The notes beneath the pieces are model-generated. The model saw nothing but the letters and a program-made list of their open reading frames with translations, was not told where the DNA came from and did no database searches. From positions 1,036,784 through 1,083,039 of the forward strand of contig MNCI01001451.1 in assembly GCA_015680685.1 (NCBI GenBank): a DNA stretch of 46,256 nucleotides. Direction: 5' to 3'. The position numbers and the translations under genes were made by a program. This DNA comes from Gnetum montanum. Its lineage: Eukaryota > Streptophyta > Gnetopsida > Gnetales > Gnetaceae. Below, one piece after another: positions 10,408 to 21,073 of the stretch (positions are counted from its first letter, which is position 1; every line of letters starts with the position of its first letter).

Positions 10408-11424
10408 TGGCTACTCAAGGATTGCCCTGTCAACATGGAAGAGCGAAGCTGGAGGGAATGGCAGATAGAATGGCATGGTGGAAAAAATAGGTTTGGGGAG
10501 GACATAACATAGGTCAGGATGGTAGGAGCATGGAATACGCCTACTGAATGCACAGAAATGTACGCACACCGATGTCAACAGGAATGCTTTCAGACGAGTG
10601 TAGCGTGTCAGCCTGAGATCTCTCTGTCACTGATTATAGCAGGAATGCGTGCAAAAGGAGCATGGCGCATCACTTCGGCGATGTCTCTGCTAGTGTGAGT
10701 GCAGAAAATGGGTACTTGTGTATGTAGCTTTTGCATATGGGGAGCGGGTGCTGGGGATGAAGGAAATAAGAGCTAAGAGTAGGATTGTGAGAGGTATAGG
10801 CATGCAGATCTAAGTGATCGAGCAAACCTGAGCAGCCATTTCAACATATTGTTGTACTTCACCACTCAGATGGACGCACCTTTGAATGACATCCTCCAAG
10901 ACAAGTAACCTGCAACCATAAAAGAAAGCAGAGGACACCATTGCTCATGCGAACAAGAGGCGAGGTTGTTGAAACGAGCGTCGTTTGATGCGAGATAGAG
11001 CGATTGGGCTGTAAAGAAGGAGCCGGAGCATGCGGCGGAGCCGCCAATCCTGACGATTGGCCCAGCATATCTTCGCCAAAAGGCATCAGACATAGTGCAG
11101 CTAACTGGTTGTATAGGGAACCAGCCAGATGAATTTGTGAAGCCGACGTCCGATAGTGATGATTGGCAGAGGTTCCCAAGGTCGTTGTCGATGAGGATTT
11201 CGTCGACGCTCCGGCTGGCGAGACTAAACTCTTAGAGGTACCACCGCTGCAGTGGGCGCGGCAACGACATCTCCGAGGGATCAGTAAGATGCCTCTCAGC
11301 TTATCCGAGGAATCAGTAGGATGCCTTGGGGTGGCGATGCTGGGACTGTCCCAGTATCCCACCCCGTTGGTTGTGCAGCTATACAGAGATGATCACGCTC
11401 TCTTGATTTACATGGCAGCAGTCT
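10408..11424. other. 3' untranslated region of element B, no recognised gene
   Basis: Lies between the 3' LTR and the post-pol repeats. A minus-strand reading frame at 11093-10866 (75 codons, MSDAFWRRYAGPIVRIGGSA...) looks codon-like but matches nothing I recognise, and an overlapping plus frame at 11163-11441 is equally unrecognised. No clear polypurine tract is visible next to the LTR. Confidence 0.5.
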
Positions 11425-11705
11425 GTAAGTCCCAATTTTAAGTCCTAGTAGACTGCCGTTACTGGTTTTAAGTCTCAGCAGACCATGGTCCCAGTTTGAA
11501 GTCCGGGCAGACCGAGAAATGCTAGTTTTTAGTCGTAGTAGACGGTGGTGTGTCTGATTTATGGTCTCAGCAAACTGTGCTGTGGATGCTAGTTTCGTGT
11601 CGTTACCCAGGGACAGATCTATGCTGGTTTTACGTCTCAGCAGAAGGCTACTTACCTATGCCAGTTTAGCGTCGTGGCGGANATAGTGCCATATTTGCTG
11701 TCGAC
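11425..11705. repeat. Post-pol tandem repeats of element B
   Basis: Degenerate ~40-bp repeats; on the minus strand the common word is close to GTCTGCTGAGACTTAAAACCAG. They follow the pol end in element orientation and resemble the post-pol repeats of element A (GTCTGCTAAGACTCGAAACTAGC-like units). One ambiguous base (n) at 11682. Confidence 0.75.
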
Positions 11706-11717
11706 ACCGTAGATGCT

Positions 11718-14700
11718 GCTAAATGTAATACCGCTTCAAGTACACATGATTTACAGGATTTGCTAATTCATTGCCGTTGGCGTCTGCAAACTTGAATGCT
11801 CCGTTGCTGTACATGTCCACCACTAAGAAAGGGCCTTCCCAGTTTGCAGAGAACTTGCCTACTGGTTCACGCACAGCCTTGAGAACAAGATCTCCTTTCT
11901 TGATCGGGCGCTATTGAAGGTTGTGATGATGTTTCTGTCATTGTTTGTCTTGATATCTTTCAATCGTGTCAAGAGCCTGTATCTGCTTCTCTTCCATTGA
12001 ATCCAAATCTGCGATTCGAGACTCGGTGTGTTGAGCCTCACTTATAACCGCGGAGAGGACCATTCTCAAAGAAGGGATTTGCAACTTGAGAGGCAGCACA
12101 GCTTCAGACCCATAAACTAGGATATAGGGCATACTACTCGTAGCTGTCCTACACGTAGTACGATACGTCCATAGCACATAGAGGATCTGTTCGTGCCACC
12201 GCCTTTTGTTGTCGTCGAGCATTTTCTTGAGCAGATTGATGATCACTTTGTTCGTTGCTTCAGCTTGACCAATCACTTGCGGGTAATAAGGGGAGGAAAA
12301 GGATTGTCTAATGCCCAGGTTATCACAGAAGGATTTGGTTTCCGTGCTACTAAATTGTGGCCCATTGTTGGTCACGATAGTCATCGGGAGACCAAATCTG
12401 GTTACTATATTGTCTCGGATAAAATGGCAAATCTGCTGAGAAGTGATCTTCCGCAGGCCAACAGCATCTATCCACTTTGTAAAATACTCAGTAGCGGTAG
12501 TGATGAAGCTATGACCTGCGGAAGACTTCGGCGTGATGGGGCGTATGATGTCTATTCCCCATCGCTGAAATGACCATGTTATCTGCGTTGTATGTAATTC
12601 TGTGGGTGACATGTGTATAAGATTTGCATGATGCTAACACATGTCACAGGTTTTAACCTTCGTCAAGCAATCTTTTTCCATGCGTGGCTAGTAGTATCCT
12701 AAGCGACGGATTTTTAGGGCCATAGCCCGTGGTGCTACATGGCCGCTGCACAGTCCCTTGTGAACTTCGCCGACTATGTGCTGCGCTTGGTCTTTGTCAA
12801 CGCAAGTAAGCAACATGCCATCAAAGGAGCGTATACAAAGAGTGTTGTCTCTGATGATGATGTATTGCCTAGCCCGTTTACGGATTGCGTCTTTCTGTGC
12901 GCGTGTTAATGCAGACGGTAGCTCACCCTGTAAAAGGTAAGCTTTAATGTCGTCGTACCATTCAGGCGTGCTTTCCTCGAGAAGAGAGGAGATTTGCGTC
13001 GTCTGAATGATAGGATCTATGCAGTCGGTAATCAATGCGGGGTAGGTGTCAAAAATATGTGCAGGCACGTTCAAAGCCAGTGTTGCCAGTGCATCGACCA
13101 GTGTGTTATTCGTGCGTGGCATGTGCTGGGCATCGATGGTCTCGAATCATCTCAGAAGATCTTTAGCCGTCTCGCATTAGGGCTGCAAATGCACAGCCTT
13201 GCAGGCGTAGACTCCTGTGATCTGATTTATGACAAGCATCGAATCACCCCTAATCGCCAGGTGTTGAACATCGAGTTCACCGGTAGTTAGTAATCCCTTG
13301 AGGAGCCCCTCGTACTCTGTCACATTGTTCGTATAGGGGAAGGTCAAGCGATAAGCGTGTAGACGCACATCCTCAGGCGATAGCGTGATAACAGTGGTAG
13401 CACTGCCACCTCTAGCGGTTGAAGCTCCGTCGAAATACAACGTTGCTTCGGGGACTGTGAAGACAGGGCTTAAACTATGTACATGTTCGTCAGGGAATTC
13501 TGGCTCTATAGTTTCTTGATTGTTAATTGGTGAAGTTATTAACTGGTTAGCTATCGCTTGGCCTTTCGTAGATGATTTTCCAATATAGTGCAGATCGAAT
13601 TCTGTTGTGATAGCCTTCCAGCGAGCTATTTTACTACTCTCGTATAAGCTATGCGTAATGGCTCTAAGAATGTTTTTTTTACAGATGACGTTGACCTGGC
13701 TGAGGAAAAGATAATGTCTGCATTTCTTAAGCGTAAAAACTAATGCTAGGCAACTACACTCAACGTCGTTGTACCTCGTTTCGTATGCACATAGAGCATG
13801 ACTCAAGTAGTAGATGGGCACTTCCGACTCATCATCCCTCCTTTGACAAAGTAACGTTGCTATTGCTACGTCTGAAGTTGCGAGGTAAATGTAAAATGGA
13901 AAATCCCTTTGTGGTGGGAAAACCATCAGTAAATGTTGCAGTTCTTGTTTTAAGCTGTCAAACGCACGCTGGCAATCGTCGGTCCATTCGAAATTAACCC
14001 CCTTTTTCAGCAAGTGTTGCATAGGGTGTAGCTTGTCGGTTAACCTCGAAATGAACCGACGTATAAACTGTAAGTGTCCCTGTAACCCGCATAATTGCTT
14101 GAGGTCTGTAGGAGGCGTTAACTCGATAATAGCTTTGACCTTATCAGGGTCAACTCGTATGCCGATTTCCGACACCACAAACCCCAGCATGCATCCGGTT
14201 TTGACTCCGAATACGCACTTCTTTGGGTTGAGCCAGAGCTCGTATTTGGAGCATCTTTTAAGTACTAACTCCAGGTCTCCTGAATGATCCTCAGACTTCA
14301 AAGACTTAACAGCTATGTCGTCTACGTAATCATTCAGCCTTCCTAGGAGGTAATCGCTAAAGATGTATGTCATGGCCCGTTGATACGTTGCTCTGGCGTT
14401 CTTCAGAACAAAAGGCATCATGGTGTAGCAGAAGGTGCCCCAGGGCATCATGAATGTCATGGTCAATTGATGTTCTGGGTTAATGCGAATCTGGTTATAG
14501 CCTGAAAAGCCATCCATGAAGGACAAAAGCGCATGCCTAGCTGTTGTATCCACTAGCTGGTCGATACTTGGCAACGGGAAGTTATCCTTGATTGTGGCCT
14601 TATTCAAATCCTGGAAGTCTATGCAGATGCGTATGCTTCCGGTCTTCTTTGGGGCGACTACAATGTTAGATACCTAGTTCGAGTAATCGACCGCGCGGAT

Positions 14701-15198
14701 GAAACCAGCCTGATATAGTTTGGTGATTTCGTCACACACGGCTAGCGCAATCTCTGGCTTGATTTTGCCTACCTTTTGCCTAACTGCTTGAACCTGCGGG
14801 TCTAGGATGATGTTATGCTTGATTAACCTGGGATCTAGTCCAGGCATATCCTCGTATTACCATGCAAAGACAGTAATGTTATCTTGCAGGACCTGTTTTA
14901 TGGCATCGTGCATTTTTTGGTCTAACAAAGAGCTGACTTTAAGCGTTTCGGATTTACCCTTATGCGTAAGGATAGGAACCTCACTGAGGGGATCTTTGGT
15001 TATGTCCCCAGCCTCCAGGTCTAGCGTGTGTGTCGACTATTCTGGCCATTCTGGGGACGTCTCCGATGCAGCTATGGTTATGCCTTCTAAAGGGGGGTTA
15101 ACGTCTACTAGCGCGGAGTCAAACTGCCTAATTACCTTCCCGTATGGACCCGTCAAAATTAGGGGTGTTGAAACTGTTGCGTCCATTTGCTGTCTGTC
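11718..15198 (-). pseudogene. pol: Ty3/gypsy Tat/Ogre-type pol (linker-RT-RNase H-aRNase H-integrase), element B
   Basis: Reads right to left. A candidate splice acceptor TTTTGCAG ends at 15199; the linker (PYGKV, LYQAGFIRAVDY) runs to ~14690; RT ~14690-13960 has YVDD at 14328-14317; the first RNase H lacks its catalytic Asp (FYIYLATSD); the archaeal-type RNase H (LYFDGAST, VTEYEGLL, RGDSMLV) spans ~13450-13040; integrase zinc finger ~12830-12630; integrase core 12612-12180; the C-terminal domain ends near 11718. The longest open stretch is 14607-13177. Damage includes stops near 14680, 15040 and 12650. The second integrase Asp is Asn (VTNN for VTDN, codon 12369-12367). The closest relative in the window is element A. 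The structure places it in the Tat clade with confidence; the exact family is unnamed. Confidence 0.93.
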
Positions 15199-15613
15199 CT
15201 GCAAAACCGCCAAGTGCGTAAATGATTAGGAGACAAGTGACGTGATGTCACCGAACGTGTAAGGCTAACTGAATTTTGAATATTATAGACAAGCTGTAAT
15301 CAATGTAACCCGATTACGAGGCGATAAGATGTGGTAGTTTAACGTCATTTCGTATAGTGGCACGTGCGATATCAGCCACATTGATACCTGGAATTTCGGG
15401 TTCCATTTTAGGAGATTCTTGCTAAAATCGGAGATCAAGTCGGTGATCCTCGCATATAAGTAAGTGATTTTTCGATGAGAACAGGTTGTTGGCTATGGTG
15501 AATTTGAATTCGTAACTGTTTCTGATCGAGAGAAGGAAAAGTAGAAGATTAGAGCATGCAATTTTATGAAGGTTTGCAGGTGTTAAGCTATGAAAAATTC
15601 TGAAACCATCGCA
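15199..15613. promoter_or_regulatory. Head-to-head interval between element B pol and antisense gene
   Basis: About 0.4 kb separates the pol linker (minus) from the first exon of the antisense gene (plus, ATG 15614). It should hold the antisense gene's promoter and the 3' part of the putative PR-RT intron of the sense transcript. No firm TATA box seen. Confidence 0.4.
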
Positions 15614-18600
15614 ATGGCACCGAAGACCAAGAGGAAGAACGCAAAACTGGCCAAAATTGATGAAGTGCAAGAAAATCTGAATCATGTTTAGCAGGCGCTG
15701 GTCGATGTTTGTGACCCTACGCCTTTGAACCGGTAGGTCGATCTTCACGTGCTTATGTTTGTTTTTAATGTTTATTTTTCGTGGTGTCGTTTGCGTGAAT
15801 GTGAATTTCAAAGTTGCGGACCTCGGGTTAGTGCGAGGGTTTAATGGGGTTGCATCTATCGTCGTTGTCAGGGACGGACCTTGCATTATTGCAAGGGTTC
15901 GGGCGATTTTAGCTTGGATAACTAGGTGTAATTTATAAATTTTTTGTATTGGTTATGCAAATGTAAATGTAGGTGTTAATGGATGTATTGGGTTTTCTGT
16001 ACAGCGTTGCGCTAAAGCCCATTCTGGTTGTGTTGGATATTGTTGGGGTTCTATGTTGTATAAACCCCATCGTTCCCAATGTCCCTCCCTCGCACACACG
16101 GTTGCAAGGGAAGGCAATATGGTTTCAACAGGGTGCGCTGGAGTTTCTGTAGTTCTTGCTGCGTAACTTCAGCGTCATCGTGTGGTCTGATTTGTCTTAT
16201 GACATCGTCGGTGCCCTGTTGGAGCACCTGTTGGCGGGTTCTGCGCAAGGGATTCTTGCCTTCTTGACAGACGGGGCCATCGATACGGGCCACCTCGAGG
16301 ATCGAGAACTCAGCGCCCGGGGGTTGAGGAGCTTGAACTGGATCTGGGAAATGGCTCGATTCAGCTGTTATCATGCATATAACATGCTGTTCGTGGCCCG
16401 CCATGTCTCGACCTATTTCCAGAACCCACAAGGCACGGTGTACTACGCAGGCGGGTAAGCAAATTTTGTTAGCTGTCTATTTTTTGCTTTGTTGTATATT
16501 TGTTGTCGGTGTGAAATATAAGAGAAGCCCATGCGCAAAATGTAAAATAAGCCTATGTTGTATGGTATAGGTTCTTTATTCAGGACAACAGGTTAGTTGG
16601 TGATGGGGATGTGTTGTCATGGGCCGAAACGACAATAATGGCGTTTACCGCAACTAGCAACGTGTGCGCTGGTGTTATAGAGCAGATTGGCTTTAACACG
16701 CGTGAGTACCCCACCCGTTACGCTAGGGATTTTGAGAATTACCAGCGACTCGTGTGGTTGCACGATGATTGGACCTTAGATCCGCCCCTTACCGTCGAGG
16801 ACGTGCAGAGGGAACTCCCGCCATTTCCCTTGCCATTTGGCCCCGGTAAGGCTGTGGTATAGTTGGTTACTACGTAATATAGTGTAAATTGTGGACATTG
16901 CGTAATAGAACTTTGGTTAATTTGTGCTTCACGTCGTGCAGTTAGGGAATCTCGGGAGATTACCCTTACGATTTCCAGCCGCGAGGCATACACTATCCTC
17001 TTCCGCTACGGCAACATCAAAGACGCCCAGCGCTGGCTCGGCCACTCAGCGGCCCCAGTCGCGGTGACCTCCAAGATCTGAGTAGCAGGGCTAATGCACC
17101 TATTTTTGGCTGCAACTCCTGATGTCCCCGCCAGTGAAATGCTAACCTTGGTTAACTCCTTCAACGAAAAGGTCGAGCGTTTCTGGACGCGCGTACACAA
17201 CGTGCGCGTAAGCTTTAACATCGACGCTCAGCTCTTCGTGGACCTCTTTGGCATCCCCTCAGATGGCCCTCCTGTAAGTGAGAAGGTGAAGAGGAGCGTT
17301 GCCTTCCAGGATTGGCTGAAGGAGTGGGTAAGGGTCCCGAAGGAAACTAAAGGGTTTCCCTGCAACAAATTCGAGATGGGCGCTTCCAAGACACTTTATC
17401 CCCTTTTCCGGGCCCGGACCTTCCCCAAAACCCTCTCGTAGGGGAAGTTATTTTCTGTAGAATAGACCCGTATTATGCGAGAGGTTCTGGAGGAGGGGAC
17501 CCAATTCAACTGGGCAAGCTATTTTGCCAAGGGACTACGTAATGAGATGCTCAAGCTTCGCAAGAAGCTTGAGTCCCGTTTCAACGTGCATTACGCATTC
17601 TTCATAGCTTGCCTTTTGCGGTTTGCTAAGTTTCTGGTCATCCAAAAGAATGGGGTCTGGGTGCAGCAAGACCGGGACCAGCTGTCTAGGCCTTGGATTG
17701 CCCACATCCTCAGCACTACCCATGGGCAGGATCCGCGGGAAGGGATCGGGGAGTTGTTGTCTATAACGACTAAGGGTTTGGCGGTGCCCCAAGTGCGAGG
17801 TCTCGACAGCGTAGGCGGGATAATGCCTACTTACACCGGCGACGCCTTGCGAGGGAAACGCCTGGCGGAAGAAATTGTAGAACCTGTAGCTCGGCGTAAG
17901 AGGCTTCGTATAGCCGAGGCCCCTGAGGGTGACACAGGCCGAACTGTGGCGGTCAAAGTTTAGCGGAGTAAGCCTCCGCCTGGTAAGTGTAGAAGAATTA
18001 TATTACGCAATGTTTGTTTAGATGTTTTGTACTAATATACTACGGTGTTATGACATGACCAGTGAAAGTTACGGAAGAACTGACCCCTGAGACGGGGGCA
18101 GTAACACTAAGTCGTAGGGAGGGGCCTCAATTTTGGAAGAAGAGGCCCTAGCTGCAAGCGTGAGCCGCGTACAGGCTTTGGTGCGTGAGCAGGCCCTAGC
18201 TACTGGAACCAACAATGCACAGACTCAAGTGCGTGAAAGGGAAAGGGATGTGGAAGATGTTGGTGAAGTCGCCACTATCACCGGTAGAGGTAATGGTGTG
18301 TTAGTATGTTTGCAGGATTTCTGTAGATAAATGAGGTTTCTAACTGGATTACGCTACAGGAGAAGGGGAGGTGTCCACGTCTGTCACTGTGAGCAGAGCA
18401 TGGAGAGACTTCCCTGATAAATTTGCCTTCATGGAAGGCGTTGTCAGCGACATGATCGAGGAGTAAGGACGTTAAGAAGTTCGACAGACTTCCCTTTCGG
18501 GGGATGCTCCTGATAAATTTGCCTTCAAGAAGTTCGAGGAGTAGGTGACTGTCAGTGCATCCCCTGAAAGGGCGATGACTCTCCCTGGGGGTCAGGCTAC

Positions 18601-19139
18601 AATCCCTACTTTCTTCCCGGACCCACCCCATTGGAGCAGCGTGGAGAAAGGGAAAGTGAAGGCCGGGGCTGCCTTGGGAGAGGATGTATGGCCAGATCTA
18701 ATGGAGGAAGAGATTATGAAGTGCCTGTGGGCTTTCCTGGACAAGCTTCCCTTTGCTATGGAAGCAGGGCCATCACAAGTAATTTTACGCGTGACTTAGT
18801 TTGTGTTTCTAATTATGATGTTAAGTCTTGTGTAGCTAATGTGCTTACTGTGTTCAGGTACTAGCCGAGAATAGGGAAGACGAACAAGCTGAGGAGTTAG
18901 CAGAGGGAGCGGCAGAAGCAGAGGAAGAAGCAGAGGAAGAGGCAGAAGAAGAGACAGAAGAACGCAACGATGAAGAGCATCCTTCTGTAGAGCCAGCGTC
19001 AGCATGAGGACCTCACAAAGAGGACATTCTTCGTGAAAGAATCATTCCTAGAAACGACGGCCCATTGGAGGACGATCCATTAGCATTGGATCCGGACTTA
19101 AGAGATACCGGTGATAGTGGCAATAGAGGGAATGCGTAA
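15614..19139 (+). pseudogene. Antisense multi-exon gene of element B (pseudo-FCP1/NIF fusion)
   Basis: Exons by GT-AG sites: 1 15614-15732 (MAPKTKRKNAKLAK, basic), 2 16005-16454, 3 16571-16845, 4 16942-17982, 5 18063-18283, 6 from 18360, last 18858-19139 (Glu-rich). Phases 2, 2, 1, 1 match the element A copy. FCP1/NIF fold: PILVVLDIVGVLCC (nucleophile Asp present, second catalytic position Val), ALEFL..FLLRNFSVIVWSD, then MLFVARHVSTYFQNPQGTVY, where the family's VDDS motif is VARH; a further block (VGDGDVLSWAETT) corresponds to the family's C-terminal part. Exon 4 carries the region shared with A (FVDLFGIPSDG; TLYPLFRARTFPKT) and a basic ARRKRLR nuclear-signal-like stretch. Damage: TAG in exon 1, TAG in exon 2 (~16161), TGA ~17079, TAG 17439-17441, TAG ~17470, TAG ~17953, frameshift in exon 5, TAA in exon 6, TGA ~19005. 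Encoded within the element's protease-RT gap on the strand opposite gag-pol. Confidence 0.75.
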
Positions 19140-19335
19140 TTATAATTTACGCATAGTTTTATTGATGTTGAGTGGAACATCATTTTACGAATGACTGAAA
19201 AGACGTGTTATAAAACTTGGTGAATGCGTTAAATGTCAGTTACACAGTTTTTATTCTTTCTTGCGTTTTTCCTATAGAGTGTGAGCGTAATTGTTGAAAA
19301 TTTCACCTAAGCGATAATGATAGAGTGTAATTGCT

Positions 19336-19665
19336 AGTTTAAGGCCATCGCGGGCCGTTACATGACTCTGCGTAACCTAGCGACTAGTTTAAGGCCGTTG
19401 CGGGCCATCATATGGTTTTGCGTAAATTAGAAACTAGTTTAAGGCCATTGCGGGCCATCATATGGTTTTGCGTAAACTAGAAACTAGTTTAAGGCCATTG
19501 CGGGCTAGATGCGTAATGTAGAGAAAGCGTAAATGATGATAATGCTTAATTCTGCGTAACTAGTTTAAGGCCGTTGCCGGCCATTGCATAATACAACAAG
19601 CGTAAATGGTCATAGTATACAGTTCTGTGTAACTAGTTTAAGGCCGTTGCGGGCCATTTTAAGCG
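19336..19665. repeat. AGTTTAAGGCC tandem repeats of element B
   Basis: Six copies starting AGTTTAAGGCC(A/G)TTGCGGGCC, unit 50-76 bp, with GCGTAA words between the cores. They lie between the 3' end of the antisense gene and the protease. The core matches the reverse complement of the 4756-4965 repeats in element A, but there the repeats lie at the 5' end of the antisense gene. Confidence 0.85.
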
Positions 19666-19954
19666 TAACTATTAATAGAATATAATGGTGCGTAAATGCG
19701 TAAAATGGTGTGATAACAGGAATAACACGGATACGATAAAAACGTAAGACATGACAAGCGTAAAAACAGAAGGCGAATGTAGCATAAAAAGGAATCTGTT
19801 GCAACAAAAGAAACTGTTAAGTACGAACCGCGATAACTGGCAAAGGCATGATGTCGTACGCAAAGACGATTGCTCAATCATTGATACGCAATTGTCTCTT
19901 AATGGCCTTTACGTTGGTCGCTGTGTAAGGGCGAGGAGACTTATGATTTGACTC

Positions 19955-20692
19955 TTATACGCTACCATCCGGAAACAGCAGGTCGGCCCAAACTAAACTG
20001 TCATCTTCGCTGTTGGTTTGTTGAGGGGTTTGGAGATGGGTCTGATCGTCAGTCGTCTCTACCTCTGAACCATGTTCCTCTTCAATGTTATTGACAGTCC
20101 TGGGGGTGATTTCATCACCGCGTATCACGACCTCCCCTTCGGCATAGGGAAGGTGTATCTCCTGGTGTATCGGTGATGAAACTACCCTCAGTTTGGCTAA
20201 CCATGGCCTCCCCAAGATCAGGTTGAACCCTGACATCTCCTCAACGACTAGGAAGGTGGCCTCCATTGGGAACTGGTCACTCGCCACAAACTCGATGCGC
20301 ACTGTCCCCTTGACTTGAACCCGTGCCCCGTTGAACGATTTTACGCAGGCCACTATCGTGGGAGTGATCTGGTCGACCAGTCACAACCTATCCACAATGG
20401 AATAGGAAATGATGTTGGTAGCTATGCCATCGTCCACGTGCACTCTCCGGATCTGGTATTGACCGACCCAGATAGTGATAAACATAGGTTCAGTTGTCAC
20501 CCGACCTTTCTCAGGATCATCTTTGATAGATCCGTCATGGAAGGTCAGCGAGGAAGGCGTAGGTTGCTCAGCTTCGGGAGGAAACATGACAGCATGTATC
20601 ACCTCCTCCTCCGCTGGCAAGCTTTCATCTACTGATATGGATGTCAGCATGCGAACCATAGCCTCATGGTGTTCGTGAGATGTCATAAGCAA
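19955..20692 (-). pseudogene. Retroviral-type aspartic protease of element B
   Basis: Minus-strand continuation of the gag reading region. The active-site segment reads RRVHVDDGIATNIISYSIVDRL (about 20460-20395), in the place of the DGG/DTG loop of Tat proteases, and FNLILGRPWLA (about 20235-20205) is the conserved hydrophobic-Gly motif near the C-terminus of retropepsins. A stop at about 20383 interrupts the frame between the two motifs. The coding stretch ends at 19955 (DLLFPDGSV). Pol does not follow directly: the next 4.75 kb holds tandem repeats and the antisense gene before RT begins, as in Ogre elements where an intron separates protease and RT. Confidence 0.85.
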
Positions 20693-21073
20693 GTCGTACA
20701 GGCTCAGCGTTGTGTTCTTTTGTTTGAGAGCCTGTCTAACTTGTGTAAATACATCAAGGAGATCCTTCTCTTAGCTAGGTTGCTTGCATCCCTTGTCATT
20801 TTCCATTCGCCCCAAGAGACGGATCTCTCGAGGTGGAACAGTGTTGGCTGAAGGGGCACTCTTTTCTTTGCCAAGAGGAGGCAACCGCGTTTCTGTGCCT
20901 CTATCTTGCTTTTGAGGCATAGACAAGGGTGCAGAGGCTAGGGGCCTAGGCTTAGGGAAGCCGAGCGTAAAGTGGTCCTTTGTTGCGTTAACAGAGGTGT
21001 CCTCTCCCTTTCGCATGGGAGGCAATGATTGGTTATTCTAGCTAGAGGTCTGCCCCTGCGTGAGAGGGGCAGC

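Noticed and set aside
10859-11441. Overlapping frames on both strands in the 3' region of element B
   Set aside because: No motif, no counterpart in element A, and equally long frames on both strands; kept only as a note on the region.
12994-14287. Plus-strand frames inside element B pol
   Set aside because: Shadows of the minus-strand pol.
15422-15886. 154-codon minus-strand frame
   Set aside because: It overlaps exon 1 of the antisense gene and the intron after it, shows no known motif and has no counterpart in element A.
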